From: JBBDMU01 sp040905685
GTDB lineage: Bacteria; Bacteroidota; Rhodothermia; Balneolales; Natronogracilivirgulaceae
Reading direction: 5' to 3'
Assembly (NCBI GenBank): GCA_040905685.1
Contig: JBBDRB010000113.1
Span: 1-64,000, forward strand
DNA length: 64,000 nt
The translations under genes and the position numbers were made by a program. The notes below the pieces were generated by a model. It made no database searches, was not told where the DNA came from, and saw only the letters and a list, made by a program, of their open reading frames with translations. Positions within the stretch are counted from its first letter, which is position 1. Each line of letters starts with the position of its first letter. Shown here piece by piece: positions 45,672-54,038 of the stretch.

Positions 45672-47053
45672 TGATGAATAAACTCGCAGAATTTTTCTTA
45701 ACCTCCGGCGAAACATCCCTTTATATATTTTGGTTGCCGTTTTTGATCTGGACCGTGGTCAGCTTACTGGTTTTGCTGATGCTGAAACTGATCCGGATTT
45801 CCCAACCGCTGTATCATTATCATTTCCGCCTGGCTCTTTTATTCTCATTGCCTCTGGTGTATGTGTTCTCCCCTTTTATATCCAGCGGTTTATTCATCAG
45901 TTCCGCGGATGCGGTCACGGCTATCATACTGCCCGTACAGACTGTAACCGAAGGAGGCCAGGCTGAGGCTTTTCAGAATTCTTCCGTAAACCGGCTGATG
46001 ATGGCTTCCGGACTGGTTTACATGATTGCTTTGATGCTGGCTGCCCGGGGTTCGGTCAGACTCCTTGGCAGTTATCTTGCCCTGAAAAAGTTCAGACAGA
46101 AACTGACACCAATCGATAAACCCGGCCTGTTTGAACTGCTTCATCAGACAAAGAGGAGCATATTGCCCGGCCGGACCATTGAAGTTTACGAAAGCGCCGA
46201 TATTACAGCGCCACTGACGTTTGGCTGGCTAAGGCCGGTAATCGTATTGCCGGACCGCCAATATGACGAAAAAAGCCTAAGTGCGGTATTCCTGCACGAA
46301 ATGATTCACATCAGGAGAGGCGATTATGTGCTGAAATGGATACAGGAAATCATCAGGGCGGTTTTTGCAGTCAATCCCCTGGTTTCCTGCCTGTCTGATG
46401 CTGTCAGTGATTACCGGGAAATGTCATGCGATGCGGAGGTCTTAAGCTACAAAGAAACATCACCCGGATTTTATGCTTCTTTACTTTTGGCTTCAGTCGG
46501 TAAACCAAAGCATATCAATCCTCTGTATTCATCAATGTCTCAATCTAAACCTAAAATAATGAAAAGGATCAGCGTCATGAATACCTACACATCATCACGG
46601 ACTCAGGAAAAAAAAGTGCGCATCAACAGCCTGGCATTATCGGGAGGGCTGGCTATGCTGGTTATCATGGCATCCTCCTGTAATTTCCTGGCAGGGTCTG
46701 ATGGCGGCCAGGCTCAGGAAACAGAAACTGAACAGGAGGAATCAGGAATTTTCATGGTGGTTTCTGACATGCCTGAACCGGAAGGCGGCATCCAGGCCAT
46801 TTATGATAATCTGAATTACCCTGAGACTGCCCGGGAAAATGAGATCGAGGGACGCGTTTCCGTACAGTTCACGGTCAATGAGGACGGAACCGTCAGTGAT
46901 CCCGTGATATTAAGGGGTATAGGAGGTGGTGCCGACGAGGAGGCCGTAAGGGCTATCTCCCAAACCAGCTGGGAACCCGGCCGGCAACGCGGACGGCCCG
47001 TCCCCGTTCGATTTGTCTATACCATTCAGTTCAGGCTGAATTCATCGGATTAA
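45671..47053 (+). CDS. M56 (BlaR1-like) peptidase with TonB C-terminal domain, copy 2
   Basis: A 460-aa paralogue of the preceding protein with the same layout: four membrane segments, HEMIH at residues 209-213, DYREMSCDAEVLSYKETSPG, a fourth segment ending SSC (Cys337), and a TonB-like C-terminal domain (GRVSVQFTVNEDGTVSDPVI). It shares a 71-base identical DNA block with copy 1 (45776-45846 versus 44343-44413). It is coupled to copy 1 by a start/stop overlap. An alternative ATG lies one codon further in. Confidence 0.9.
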   Translation: MMNKLAEFFLTSGETSLYIFWLPFLIWTVVSLLVLLMLKLIRISQPLYHYHFRLALLFSLPLVYVFSPFISSGLFISSADAVTAIILPVQTVTEGGQAEAFQNSSVNRLMMASGLVYMIALMLAARGSVRLLGSYLALKKFRQKLTPIDKPGLFELLHQTKRSILPGRTIEVYESADITAPLTFGWLRPVIVLPDRQYDEKSLSAVFLHEMIHIRRGDYVLKWIQEIIRAVFAVNPLVSCLSDAVSDYREMSCDAEVLSYKETSPGFYASLLLASVGKPKHINPLYSSMSQSKPKIMKRISVMNTYTSSRTQEKKVRINSLALSGGLAMLVIMASSCNFLAGSDGGQAQETETEQEESGIFMVVSDMPEPEGGIQAIYDNLNYPETARENEIEGRVSVQFTVNEDGTVSDPVILRGIGGGADEEAVRAISQTSWEPGRQRGRPVPVRFVYTIQFRLNSSD

Positions 47054-47150
47054 TCCATTTTACGGGTTCCCCATTTTATTCGATGAAACCTATTTATTTT
47101 TTGCCGTATACTACGAGGAACTGTATACCCAGAAATAAACAGGCAAGCAT

Positions 47151-47333
47151 ATGGCTCGATTAACTAAATCCATCTCCGACAAAATGCTATTCGGCGTGTG
47201 CGGCGGTATAGCGGAATACTTCGGCTGGGACTCAACCGTGGTTCGCATCCTGTTCTTAATAGCTGTTTTTATCGGCTTCGGTTCTCCGGTATTGCTTTAT
47301 CTGATCATGGCATTGATCGTACCCAAATACTGA
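47151..47333 (+). CDS. PspC-domain small membrane protein
   Basis: A 60-aa protein with the PspC domain (LFGVCGGIAEYFGWDSTVVRI) and one hydrophobic C-terminal segment. PspC proteins take part in the phage-shock/envelope-stress response. Stand-alone short versions like this are common and uncharacterised. It lies just downstream of the M56 pair on the same strand. Confidence 0.9.
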   Translation: MARLTKSISDKMLFGVCGGIAEYFGWDSTVVRILFLIAVFIGFGSPVLLYLIMALIVPKY

Positions 47334-47483
47334 GTAAATCCACCCTCCTTCCGCCGCAGAAGCAATGCGGCCGGTTTCCGTGTGCCTTGAAATAACCTGA
47401 TAATTGTTCAGCATTTATCCCGTTGAATTGATATTATTGACGCATTATTAAATCTTTACATTAGAATTTCAAAAAACAATTAT

Positions 47484-48266
47484 ATGAACAAACCCATTTT
47501 GCTAATCCTGCTGGCCTCTGTCTTAGTTTGGTCCTGCGGCGAATCCGAGACTTCTATTATCACATCGGAAGGTCTGGAGATAATAGACACGGAACGTGGA
47601 GAAGGACCTGAAGTCGAGGTTGCCGATTATCTTACCATTCATTTTACCGGATATCTCGAAAGCGGAGAAGAGTTCGAGTCCTCCTACAACCAGAATCAGC
47701 CTGTAACCATACAAGCCGGTATGGGGCAGCTGCCCATCCGGGGTTGGGATGAAGGTATTATCGGAATGCGTGTCGGCGGTAAGCGTACTCTGGTCATTCC
47801 GCCGAACCTGGCATTCGGCGACGAAGGGATACAGGGGCTGATACCGGGAGGTGAAGATATACGGATGGAAGTTGAACTCATTTCGATTTCCACACCACCT
47901 GAACCCTGGGGATATAACGAAAACGATATTCAGTCTAAAGAAAGCGGACTCCAGTATGTTATCAATGAAGAAGGCAATGGTGAAACACCCGAATCCGGTG
48001 AAATGGTTTCTGTGCATTATGCCGGTTTTCTGGAAGACGGCACGTTGTTTGACAGTTCTTACCTTCGTGATGAGCCTCTTGATTTTCCCGTGGGCGTCGG
48101 CCAGGTTATTCCCGGATGGGATGAAGGACTGATGGATATGAAGGTGGGCGAAAAACGCACGTTGATCATACCGTCGGAACTGGGCTATGGAGAGCGGGGT
48201 GCCGGCGAAACTATTCCGCCCAATGCTACGCTTGTTTTTGATGTGGAATTGCTTGGCATCGAATAA
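47484..48266 (+). CDS. Lipoprotein with two FKBP-type prolyl isomerase domains
   Basis: A 260-aa protein with a lipoprotein signal (MNKPILLILLASVLVWSC, Cys18) and two FKBP domains (about 45-135 and 160-260). The second is well conserved (VSVHYAGFLEDGTLFDSSY, GERGAGETIPPNATLVFDVELL). The first is more divergent (IHFTGYLESGEEFESSY). It is probably a periplasmic folding helper. A hairpin (48290-48319) follows its stop. Confidence 0.93.
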   Translation: MNKPILLILLASVLVWSCGESETSIITSEGLEIIDTERGEGPEVEVADYLTIHFTGYLESGEEFESSYNQNQPVTIQAGMGQLPIRGWDEGIIGMRVGGKRTLVIPPNLAFGDEGIQGLIPGGEDIRMEVELISISTPPEPWGYNENDIQSKESGLQYVINEEGNGETPESGEMVSVHYAGFLEDGTLFDSSYLRDEPLDFPVGVGQVIPGWDEGLMDMKVGEKRTLIIPSELGYGERGAGETIPPNATLVFDVELLGIE

Positions 48267-48289
48267 CAAAAACAGAAATTATTTTAAAA

Positions 48290-48319
48290 GGCTGAGGGTT
48301 ATCTAGTTAACCTTCAGCC
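48290..48319 (+). terminator. Hairpin after the FKBP gene
   Basis: A 12-bp stem (GGCTGAGGGTTA / TAACCTTCAGCC with one G-U pair) with a small loop, 24 bases after the FKBP stop. No good T tract follows on the plus strand, so it is a weak terminator or an attenuator before the phzF-like gene, which starts 14 bases later. Confidence 0.5.
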
Positions 48320-48333
48320 ATAGTTGTATACAG

Positions 48334-49266
48334 ATGAGCAATATCTTTAAAATAAAGCAGGTCGACGCCTTTACCCGCAAACCCTACAACGGTAATCCGG
48401 CAGGCGTGGTTGTGGATGCCGATCACCTGAGCGCTTCAGAAATGCAAAAAATCGCCAACGAAATGAATCTGGCCGAAACCGCTTTTGTGATGAAACCGGA
48501 TTCTGAGGAAAACGATTTGAGGATCAGATGGTTCTCCCCTTCCCAGGAAGTCAGCCTGTGCGGCCATGCCACCATAGCTGCCTTTCATGTACTCGCCGAG
48601 GACGGCCACTATGGGCTTGAAATTGACGAGCCCCAGAGCTTTATGGTGGAAACCAAATCCGGTTCCCTGGCGGTAGACCTTGACTGGAAAGATTTGCGTC
48701 CCTTTATTCGCTTCTCCCTGCCCATCCCCCGGTTTTTTCCTTTCCCGGATGATATCTCCAACCTGTGCGGAGCTTTGGGCCTGTCAGAAATTGAATTGAG
48801 CCAGAAGGTAAAACCCCAGATTACGGGTGACGGATTCTGTTATGTTGCCCTCAAAGATTACGATAGCCTGAAAACACTGGAACCTAATTTTCATCTGCTG
48901 CGCAAGTTTTATGACCGTCACGATATCTGTGGCTTTGCCGTAGTCACCACCGATATAGGAAATAAGGATAATGACTGGCATATGCGGTTTTTTGCTCCGG
49001 CTCTGGGCATAAACGAAGATATCGTAACCGGTTCCGCCAACGGAGCTATGGCTGTTTTCCTTTTGGAGAACGGCTTTCTTAACGATAATAAAGCCTTTTA
49101 TTCCTTTAAGGGAACCCAGGGCCGTTTTGTTAACCGTACCGGATACGTGACGGTTGTGATGACGGTCAAAGACGGAAAGGCCGAGGATCTGCAAATTTGC
49201 GGTGAAGCGGTCACGGTTATGGAAGGCTCCATGCTGCTTAACGCTAACATACCGGAGAAGTTTTAA
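48334..49266 (+). CDS. PhzF-family isomerase/epimerase
   Basis: A 310-aa protein of the diaminopimelate-epimerase fold. The PhzF active-site Glu is in MNLAETAFV, and the second signature SLCGHATIAAFHVL and later GSANGAMAVFLLENG are present. Relatives isomerise small amino or hydroxy acids; only true PhzF acts in phenazine synthesis, and no phenazine gene is near. The substrate is unknown. Confidence 0.9.
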   Translation: MSNIFKIKQVDAFTRKPYNGNPAGVVVDADHLSASEMQKIANEMNLAETAFVMKPDSEENDLRIRWFSPSQEVSLCGHATIAAFHVLAEDGHYGLEIDEPQSFMVETKSGSLAVDLDWKDLRPFIRFSLPIPRFFPFPDDISNLCGALGLSEIELSQKVKPQITGDGFCYVALKDYDSLKTLEPNFHLLRKFYDRHDICGFAVVTTDIGNKDNDWHMRFFAPALGINEDIVTGSANGAMAVFLLENGFLNDNKAFYSFKGTQGRFVNRTGYVTVVMTVKDGKAEDLQICGEAVTVMEGSMLLNANIPEKF

Positions 49267-49287
49267 TAAACGGCCAGGGATCCTTAT

Positions 49288-49725
49288 ATGCACGTTGCTG
49301 ATGAGCTAAAGGAAAGAGTAGAGCTTTACAAGCGGTTTACCGCTGATAATATGGCCACTGCGCTGGGTATAGAATTAACATCCCTCGAAAAACATAAAAT
49401 TAAGGGAGTCATGCCCGTTCATGCGCCTACAAAACAGCCGTTCGGAATCTTGCACGGAGGAGCTTCGGTAGCCTTTGCCGAAACGCTGGCCTCCATAGGG
49501 GGGTGGCTGGCTCTGGACGATATAGAGAACTTCAATGCGGTCGGTCTGGAGATTAATGCCAATCATGTAAGGAGCGTGAGCTCCGGAAAGGTGTCCGGTA
49601 CGGCGACCGCGCTGCACGCGGGTCGAACGACCCAGGTCTGGGAGATCCTCATTCACGACGAGAAGCAGCGCCTGGTTTGCATCAGCCGGTGTACGCTGGC
49701 CGTAGTCCCGCGACAGCAGGGCTAG
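49288..49725 (+). CDS. Hotdog-fold thioesterase, MenI/YdiI-like
   Basis: A 145-aa acyl-CoA thioesterase of the PaaI/YdiI family. The conserved line TKQPFGILHGGASVAFAET and the block VGLEINANHVRS closely resemble E. coli YdiI, the 1,4-dihydroxy-2-naphthoyl-CoA hydrolase of menaquinone synthesis. An AMP-binding ligase gene lies 0.8 kb away on the other strand, but no other men gene is in the window. The assignment to MenI is a good guess only. Confidence 0.8.
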   Translation: MHVADELKERVELYKRFTADNMATALGIELTSLEKHKIKGVMPVHAPTKQPFGILHGGASVAFAETLASIGGWLALDDIENFNAVGLEINANHVRSVSSGKVSGTATALHAGRTTQVWEILIHDEKQRLVCISRCTLAVVPRQQG

Positions 49726-49735
49726 GCCCTTCTCC

Positions 49736-50449
49736 TCACGTGTACAGAAAACGCATGAACTTTCGTTTGGCTATGGGGAATATGGTTTCATTGAATGGGA
49801 AATCCAGCTTTGTATGGACCAGATAGGTAGCCGGGTTGGGCAGGTCCTTATGATCGCTGATTAACTTAAGCTTGATGGAACTGGGAGGCTGATGAAGCGT
49901 ATCCATGGGAACGGTCCGTATGTACCGGGTCTTCAGGGCCCGGTGGGCATCCTCTGAAGATGCATAAATGGAAACCTCATAGCGAAACAGGTTCAGACCG
50001 TTTTTGCTGTTATCAGGCACGAAAATGTATCCCTCTTCCAGATATCCAGGTATAATGCCTACTTTCTCGACCTCCAGATGCTCATCTACAAATTCAAAAA
50101 TGGCGACGCCCTCGTCAATGTGATTTTTTATTTGAGGAAGAGCCCAGTCAATCAACTCCAGGATACGATCCACATTGGCTTCATCACGGAATATTTCTTC
50201 ATAAATAAAATCCTGTTTTTCCCAGTTGATCTCTGTTAACTTTTGGGGGAAATCATCCTGCAGGGACTTGATCCTGCCGCGCATTTCATTCAGGCTCCTG
50301 TACAAAAAGACAAGCTCTCCCAGTTGAGGATACAGCTGGTTCCGGGAGAAGCTACCCAGAGCCGTTTTCAATGCATGAAGAATTTTATACTGCCTGATTT
50401 CAAAATCCTCGTTGATTCGGGTGAACATACCCAGACTCAAAGAACTCAC
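49736..50449 (-). CDS. Conserved-looking protein of unknown function
   Basis: A 237-aa soluble protein, rich in charged residues with an even, codon-like composition. The N-terminal half is helical (RQYKILHALKTALGSFSRNQ). The C-terminal half has beta-rich lines (GYIFVPDNSKNGLNLFRYEV). No signal peptide, membrane segment or known motif is visible. It sits between the thioesterase gene (convergent) and the acyl-CoA synthetase gene. Confidence 0.7.
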   Translation of the reverse strand: MSSLSLGMFTRINEDFEIRQYKILHALKTALGSFSRNQLYPQLGELVFLYRSLNEMRGRIKSLQDDFPQKLTEINWEKQDFIYEEIFRDEANVDRILELIDWALPQIKNHIDEGVAIFEFVDEHLEVEKVGIIPGYLEEGYIFVPDNSKNGLNLFRYEVSIYASSEDAHRALKTRYIRTVPMDTLHQPPSSIKLKLISDHKDLPNPATYLVHTKLDFPFNETIFPIAKRKFMRFLYT

Positions 50450-50536
50450 GTTAACCTCCTTGTTTTGAAGATCATATCTTACATTATGTAAACGTTGCCA
50501 ATCAATTATTAGGTATACTGGGGCTGTCTGGGGGCA

Positions 50537-52198
50537 TCATTTCTTAAACTGCACTCCTTTCCATTCCCGGAACCGGGCCGCTACCTTTAATCGCTGAAAT
50601 TTACCGGTCGATGTCACGGGTATTTCATCGGCAAAAACAACGGCTTTGGGTGTCTTGTTGAAAGGAAGTTTTCCGGCGCAATAGTCCAGTATTTTTTGCC
50701 CGTCCGGTTTTATGCCGGTATTCAGCTTCACATAAGCGCCGACTTCCTCTCCGTACCAGTCATTTTCAAACCCCACGGCAATACCGCAGTCCACGCCCGG
50801 TGCTGTGCAGATCACTTCATCGATTTCCAGTGGGGAGAGGTTGACCCCGCCGCGTATGATCAATTCCTTAAGCCGGCCGGTAATAAAGAAGAATGGACGG
50901 TTCTTTTTGTCTTTCCTGAAAAACCCTTCATCGCCGCTTCGAAACCAGCCAAAGGTAAAAGCCTTTTCACTGGCCTCTTCGTTGCCATAATATTCTTTCA
51001 TTACGTTGACTCCGCGAATCACGATTTCGCCGCGTTTTCCTTCTCCAAGAGGGTTGCCGGAAAGGTCATGGATCTGCATTTCATTGGCCGGGAGAGGAAT
51101 TCCGATACTGGGATACCCATAGTCGCGCATCCAGTGTTTATGATCCTGCTCATCAAGGTCGAGCGGCAGAAAACAGGAATAGCAGGTGGTCTCGGAAAGC
51201 CCGTAACCATGGATGATCCTGATATGGAACCGGTCCTCAAATTGCCGGGCTACCTGTACGGTCAGCGGTCCGGCGCCACAGATGACATGAGACAAATCCG
51301 GGCAGGATGGGTTGGCTTTGCCTTTGTATTCATTATTCAGAAACTGCAGCAAAGTCGGTACCACGCTCACAATCCCGACCCGTTCATCGCTGATGATCCT
51401 GAAAAAGCTGCGCGCCCGGAATTTCTGATTTAACACTACGGAACATCCCGCATAAAATGGTGTGACCAGGGTTACGACTGTTCCGTTTACATGATGGACC
51501 GGCAGCACGCACATCATGCGGGAGTGGCCGTTCAGGTCATGCCATCCGGAAATGCTCCGGGCATCTTCGAGCAAATTCTTCTGGCTGAGCAAAACCCCCT
51601 TGGGTTGGCCGGTGGTCCCTGAGGTATAGACAATGAGGGCATCGGACTCTGCGGGTAGGTCACCGGCCAGGTCGTCCAAAGGTCCTTTTCCATAAAAAGG
51701 TTCCAGACTCTCCCGGCATATGCACATCTGTATGTGTTTAAGGCTCTCGTCCGAATCCAGAATAGTCTGTACTTGCTCCTGATAATCCACCCTTACAAAT
51801 GCAAGTTTTACACCGGCATCTTTAAGGATATAGGCAATCCGCTCTTCGTCCTCTCCGGGATTGACGGGAACGACAACCAGTCCGATAAGCCAGGCCGCAA
51901 AATACTGTACAGCGACATGCCAATGGTTATAAGAAACCGTTGCCATCCGGTCACCGTATTTCAGCCCCCGGCCTTTCAAAAAATGAGCAAGCCTTACCGC
52001 CTCCCTGTAAAAAGCTCGGTAAGAAAGCTCTACCCTGTTATCGTGAGCATTTATATATATCAGCCAGGTGTCATCGCTGCTGCCGCGCTCTGCCATAAGG
52101 GACTTAAGGGATGCGAAGGGCAAGGCGGGCAATACCTGACAGCTGCCCAGGCTCCGGGCATTTGCAACTTTTTTTTGTAATTCGATCGACCAGGCCAT
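50537..52198 (-). CDS. AMP-forming acyl-CoA synthetase/ligase
   Basis: A 553-aa ANL-superfamily enzyme that activates a carboxylic acid as acyl-AMP and then acyl-CoA. The P-loop is SDALIVYTSGTTGQPKGVLL. The adenine-binding block is HGYGLSETT, followed by the RSGDEGFFRKD line and the C-terminal hinge GRLKELIIRGGVNLSPLEID. The catalytic Lys lies near the end (VTSTGKFQRLKV). The substrate could be a medium/long-chain or aromatic acid. Proximity to the MenI-like thioesterase is suggestive only. Confidence 0.9.
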   Translation of the reverse strand: MAWSIELQKKVANARSLGSCQVLPALPFASLKSLMAERGSSDDTWLIYINAHDNRVELSYRAFYREAVRLAHFLKGRGLKYGDRMATVSYNHWHVAVQYFAAWLIGLVVVPVNPGEDEERIAYILKDAGVKLAFVRVDYQEQVQTILDSDESLKHIQMCICRESLEPFYGKGPLDDLAGDLPAESDALIVYTSGTTGQPKGVLLSQKNLLEDARSISGWHDLNGHSRMMCVLPVHHVNGTVVTLVTPFYAGCSVVLNQKFRARSFFRIISDERVGIVSVVPTLLQFLNNEYKGKANPSCPDLSHVICGAGPLTVQVARQFEDRFHIRIIHGYGLSETTCYSCFLPLDLDEQDHKHWMRDYGYPSIGIPLPANEMQIHDLSGNPLGEGKRGEIVIRGVNVMKEYYGNEEASEKAFTFGWFRSGDEGFFRKDKKNRPFFFITGRLKELIIRGGVNLSPLEIDEVICTAPGVDCGIAVGFENDWYGEEVGAYVKLNTGIKPDGQKILDYCAGKLPFNKTPKAVVFADEIPVTSTGKFQRLKVAARFREWKGVQFKK

Positions 52199-52286
52199 AG
52201 ATATAAAATACTCCGGATACAGTCATATTCAACTACAATATGATATGCACCGGAATATGTTAATCTGCCTGATATCTGCGCCTGTA

Positions 52287-53996
52287 TTATATAGAGATCT
52301 CTTCGGTGTTCTTTTTTCTCTTTTTCAGCCATTCAGCTACGCCCACAGCGACCAGAAACACGATAAGGACACTGAGGCCCGGCGTGCCTCCCCGGGTCCA
52401 TAGCATGTACAGACTGGCTGCGGAAATGAGCGTGACCGACAGGATCATCAGTGTATTCCAGATCACCCGGCTACGGCCTCTGGGCATATGTTCTCCAAGC
52501 AGGGTTTTGTTGTTCATCATCAGCATGAACGTCACATAGGCGATGGGCAGCAAAAGAAGCGTGATCACCGAGGTGGGGATGGCCAGCCAGAACAAGGCCT
52601 GACTCCAGAAAAACGGTCCCAGGACCCCCAGACCCGGGATTAAGGCCCCTATCCGGAACACCCATTTGTTATCGGGTTTGTTAAAGACCTCACAGGCCAC
52701 AAATCCGGATATGATCATCATCAGGGTGATGCTGGAAAGGGCCATGCCCAGTACGCCGATCCCAAATACAAAATGGCCGAACACGCTTCCCAGCAACGGC
52801 TCCAGGGTAAAGGACAGGTCAAAGGCGTCGCGGGTGATCAGCGTGGCGGCCATGACATGATCTTCCCTTGCCATCTCCCCGATCCGGCCGGCTATTTGCT
52901 GATCGCTGAGATTGGCTGCGCCGTTTTCGTACAGGACACGCCCTTCCATCAGGCCGTTATATTCGTTCACCTGGCTGGCGGCCGGTTCCCAGTCGGAGGA
53001 AAACTCTTCGATAATGCCCGGCTGGGGGACGGTATGAAACTGACTGGCAGCGGCGATCATCACACAGCTGGTGGCCAGCATGAACGGGAGCAGCATGCCC
53101 ACGCCGAGATCGAACTTCATCAGGCCCTGATATTCCGAGCCCCACTTCCGGCGCAGCATAGAATAGGCAAACAGAAAGGTCATATTAATGCCCACGGCAC
53201 TGGAAAGGGCCGCGGCCATGACATCCTGCTGACGATTCACAATAATATCGGTCCAATAGCCCCGTGAGGCTTCGGAAAGGCCTTCCAATAAGGGAATAAA
53301 CCCGTCGGCCGGACGAAAGATCAGCGCGGGGTTGGGAAGGAAGCCTTTGCCCAATACCGCCCAGTCGATGGAGCCGGTAACAAAGGTCAGCCGGACGACC
53401 ACTCCCACAAAACACAGAACAATAACGGCGACCACTGACTTAAGGATCCATTCGTAGACCCGCACGCCCGTTCTTCCACGGTCGTAGTTCCAGCTGATGC
53501 CCAGGGTGACGGCCAGGATAACGGCCGCTATGAGGATCATCCCCGTTACGCCGCCCAGGGAACCGTCAGTGCCAAAGGTGGCCGGCATCAGATTCTGCTG
53601 CATGACACTGGTGGCGAGGGAAAACTGGGGCAGGGCCCACACCACGCTGGCGAGCAGGGAGGCCAGGGCCCATCCCCATCCCAGGACCGGGTTAACGTGA
53701 CGGTTGATCAGATGAAAGGGCCTTTCATTGGTGACCAGGGTTATGTAGCCCAGGGCGCTGAGCATGACAATACCCAGCAGCATGGCGATCGGCTGCAGCC
53801 ATAACATGCTGTATCCGGCCAATACGCCCAGATACAGACTGCTGGCCAGGGAGCCTCCCCCCAGGGATAAAGCGCTTTGCAAAAAACCGGGACCGGAGAG
53901 CTTGAGGTAGGCCCTGGTCCGGACCGGCAGGCTTTTATCCTGAACTGCCCTTAATAGCTCGGATTCTTCGTTGCGTTGTTCGTCGTCATCGCTCAT
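52287..53996 (-). CDS. NRAMP-like transporter lacking metal-binding motifs
   Basis: A 569-aa membrane protein with about 11-12 segments and the NRAMP/APC fold. The opening LKLSGPGFLQSALSLGGGS corresponds to the usual segment-1 metal motif (GPGFLVSVGYMDPGN), but DPGN is replaced by GGGS (residues 46-49). In segment 6 the usual MPH motif is replaced by INMTFLF. Both metal-ligand sites are thus lost, so Mn/Fe transport is unlikely. It may carry an organic substrate. The next gene on the minus strand is an enolase-superfamily enzyme. Confidence 0.82.
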   Translation of the reverse strand: MSDDDEQRNEESELLRAVQDKSLPVRTRAYLKLSGPGFLQSALSLGGGSLASSLYLGVLAGYSMLWLQPIAMLLGIVMLSALGYITLVTNERPFHLINRHVNPVLGWGWALASLLASVVWALPQFSLATSVMQQNLMPATFGTDGSLGGVTGMILIAAVILAVTLGISWNYDRGRTGVRVYEWILKSVVAVIVLCFVGVVVRLTFVTGSIDWAVLGKGFLPNPALIFRPADGFIPLLEGLSEASRGYWTDIIVNRQQDVMAAALSSAVGINMTFLFAYSMLRRKWGSEYQGLMKFDLGVGMLLPFMLATSCVMIAAASQFHTVPQPGIIEEFSSDWEPAASQVNEYNGLMEGRVLYENGAANLSDQQIAGRIGEMAREDHVMAATLITRDAFDLSFTLEPLLGSVFGHFVFGIGVLGMALSSITLMMIISGFVACEVFNKPDNKWVFRIGALIPGLGVLGPFFWSQALFWLAIPTSVITLLLLPIAYVTFMLMMNNKTLLGEHMPRGRSRVIWNTLMILSVTLISAASLYMLWTRGGTPGLSVLIVFLVAVGVAEWLKKRKKNTEEISI

Positions 53997-54038
53997 AAAA
54001 ATATATTCCTGTTAGATTAGGGTTGTTGTCATTAGATA

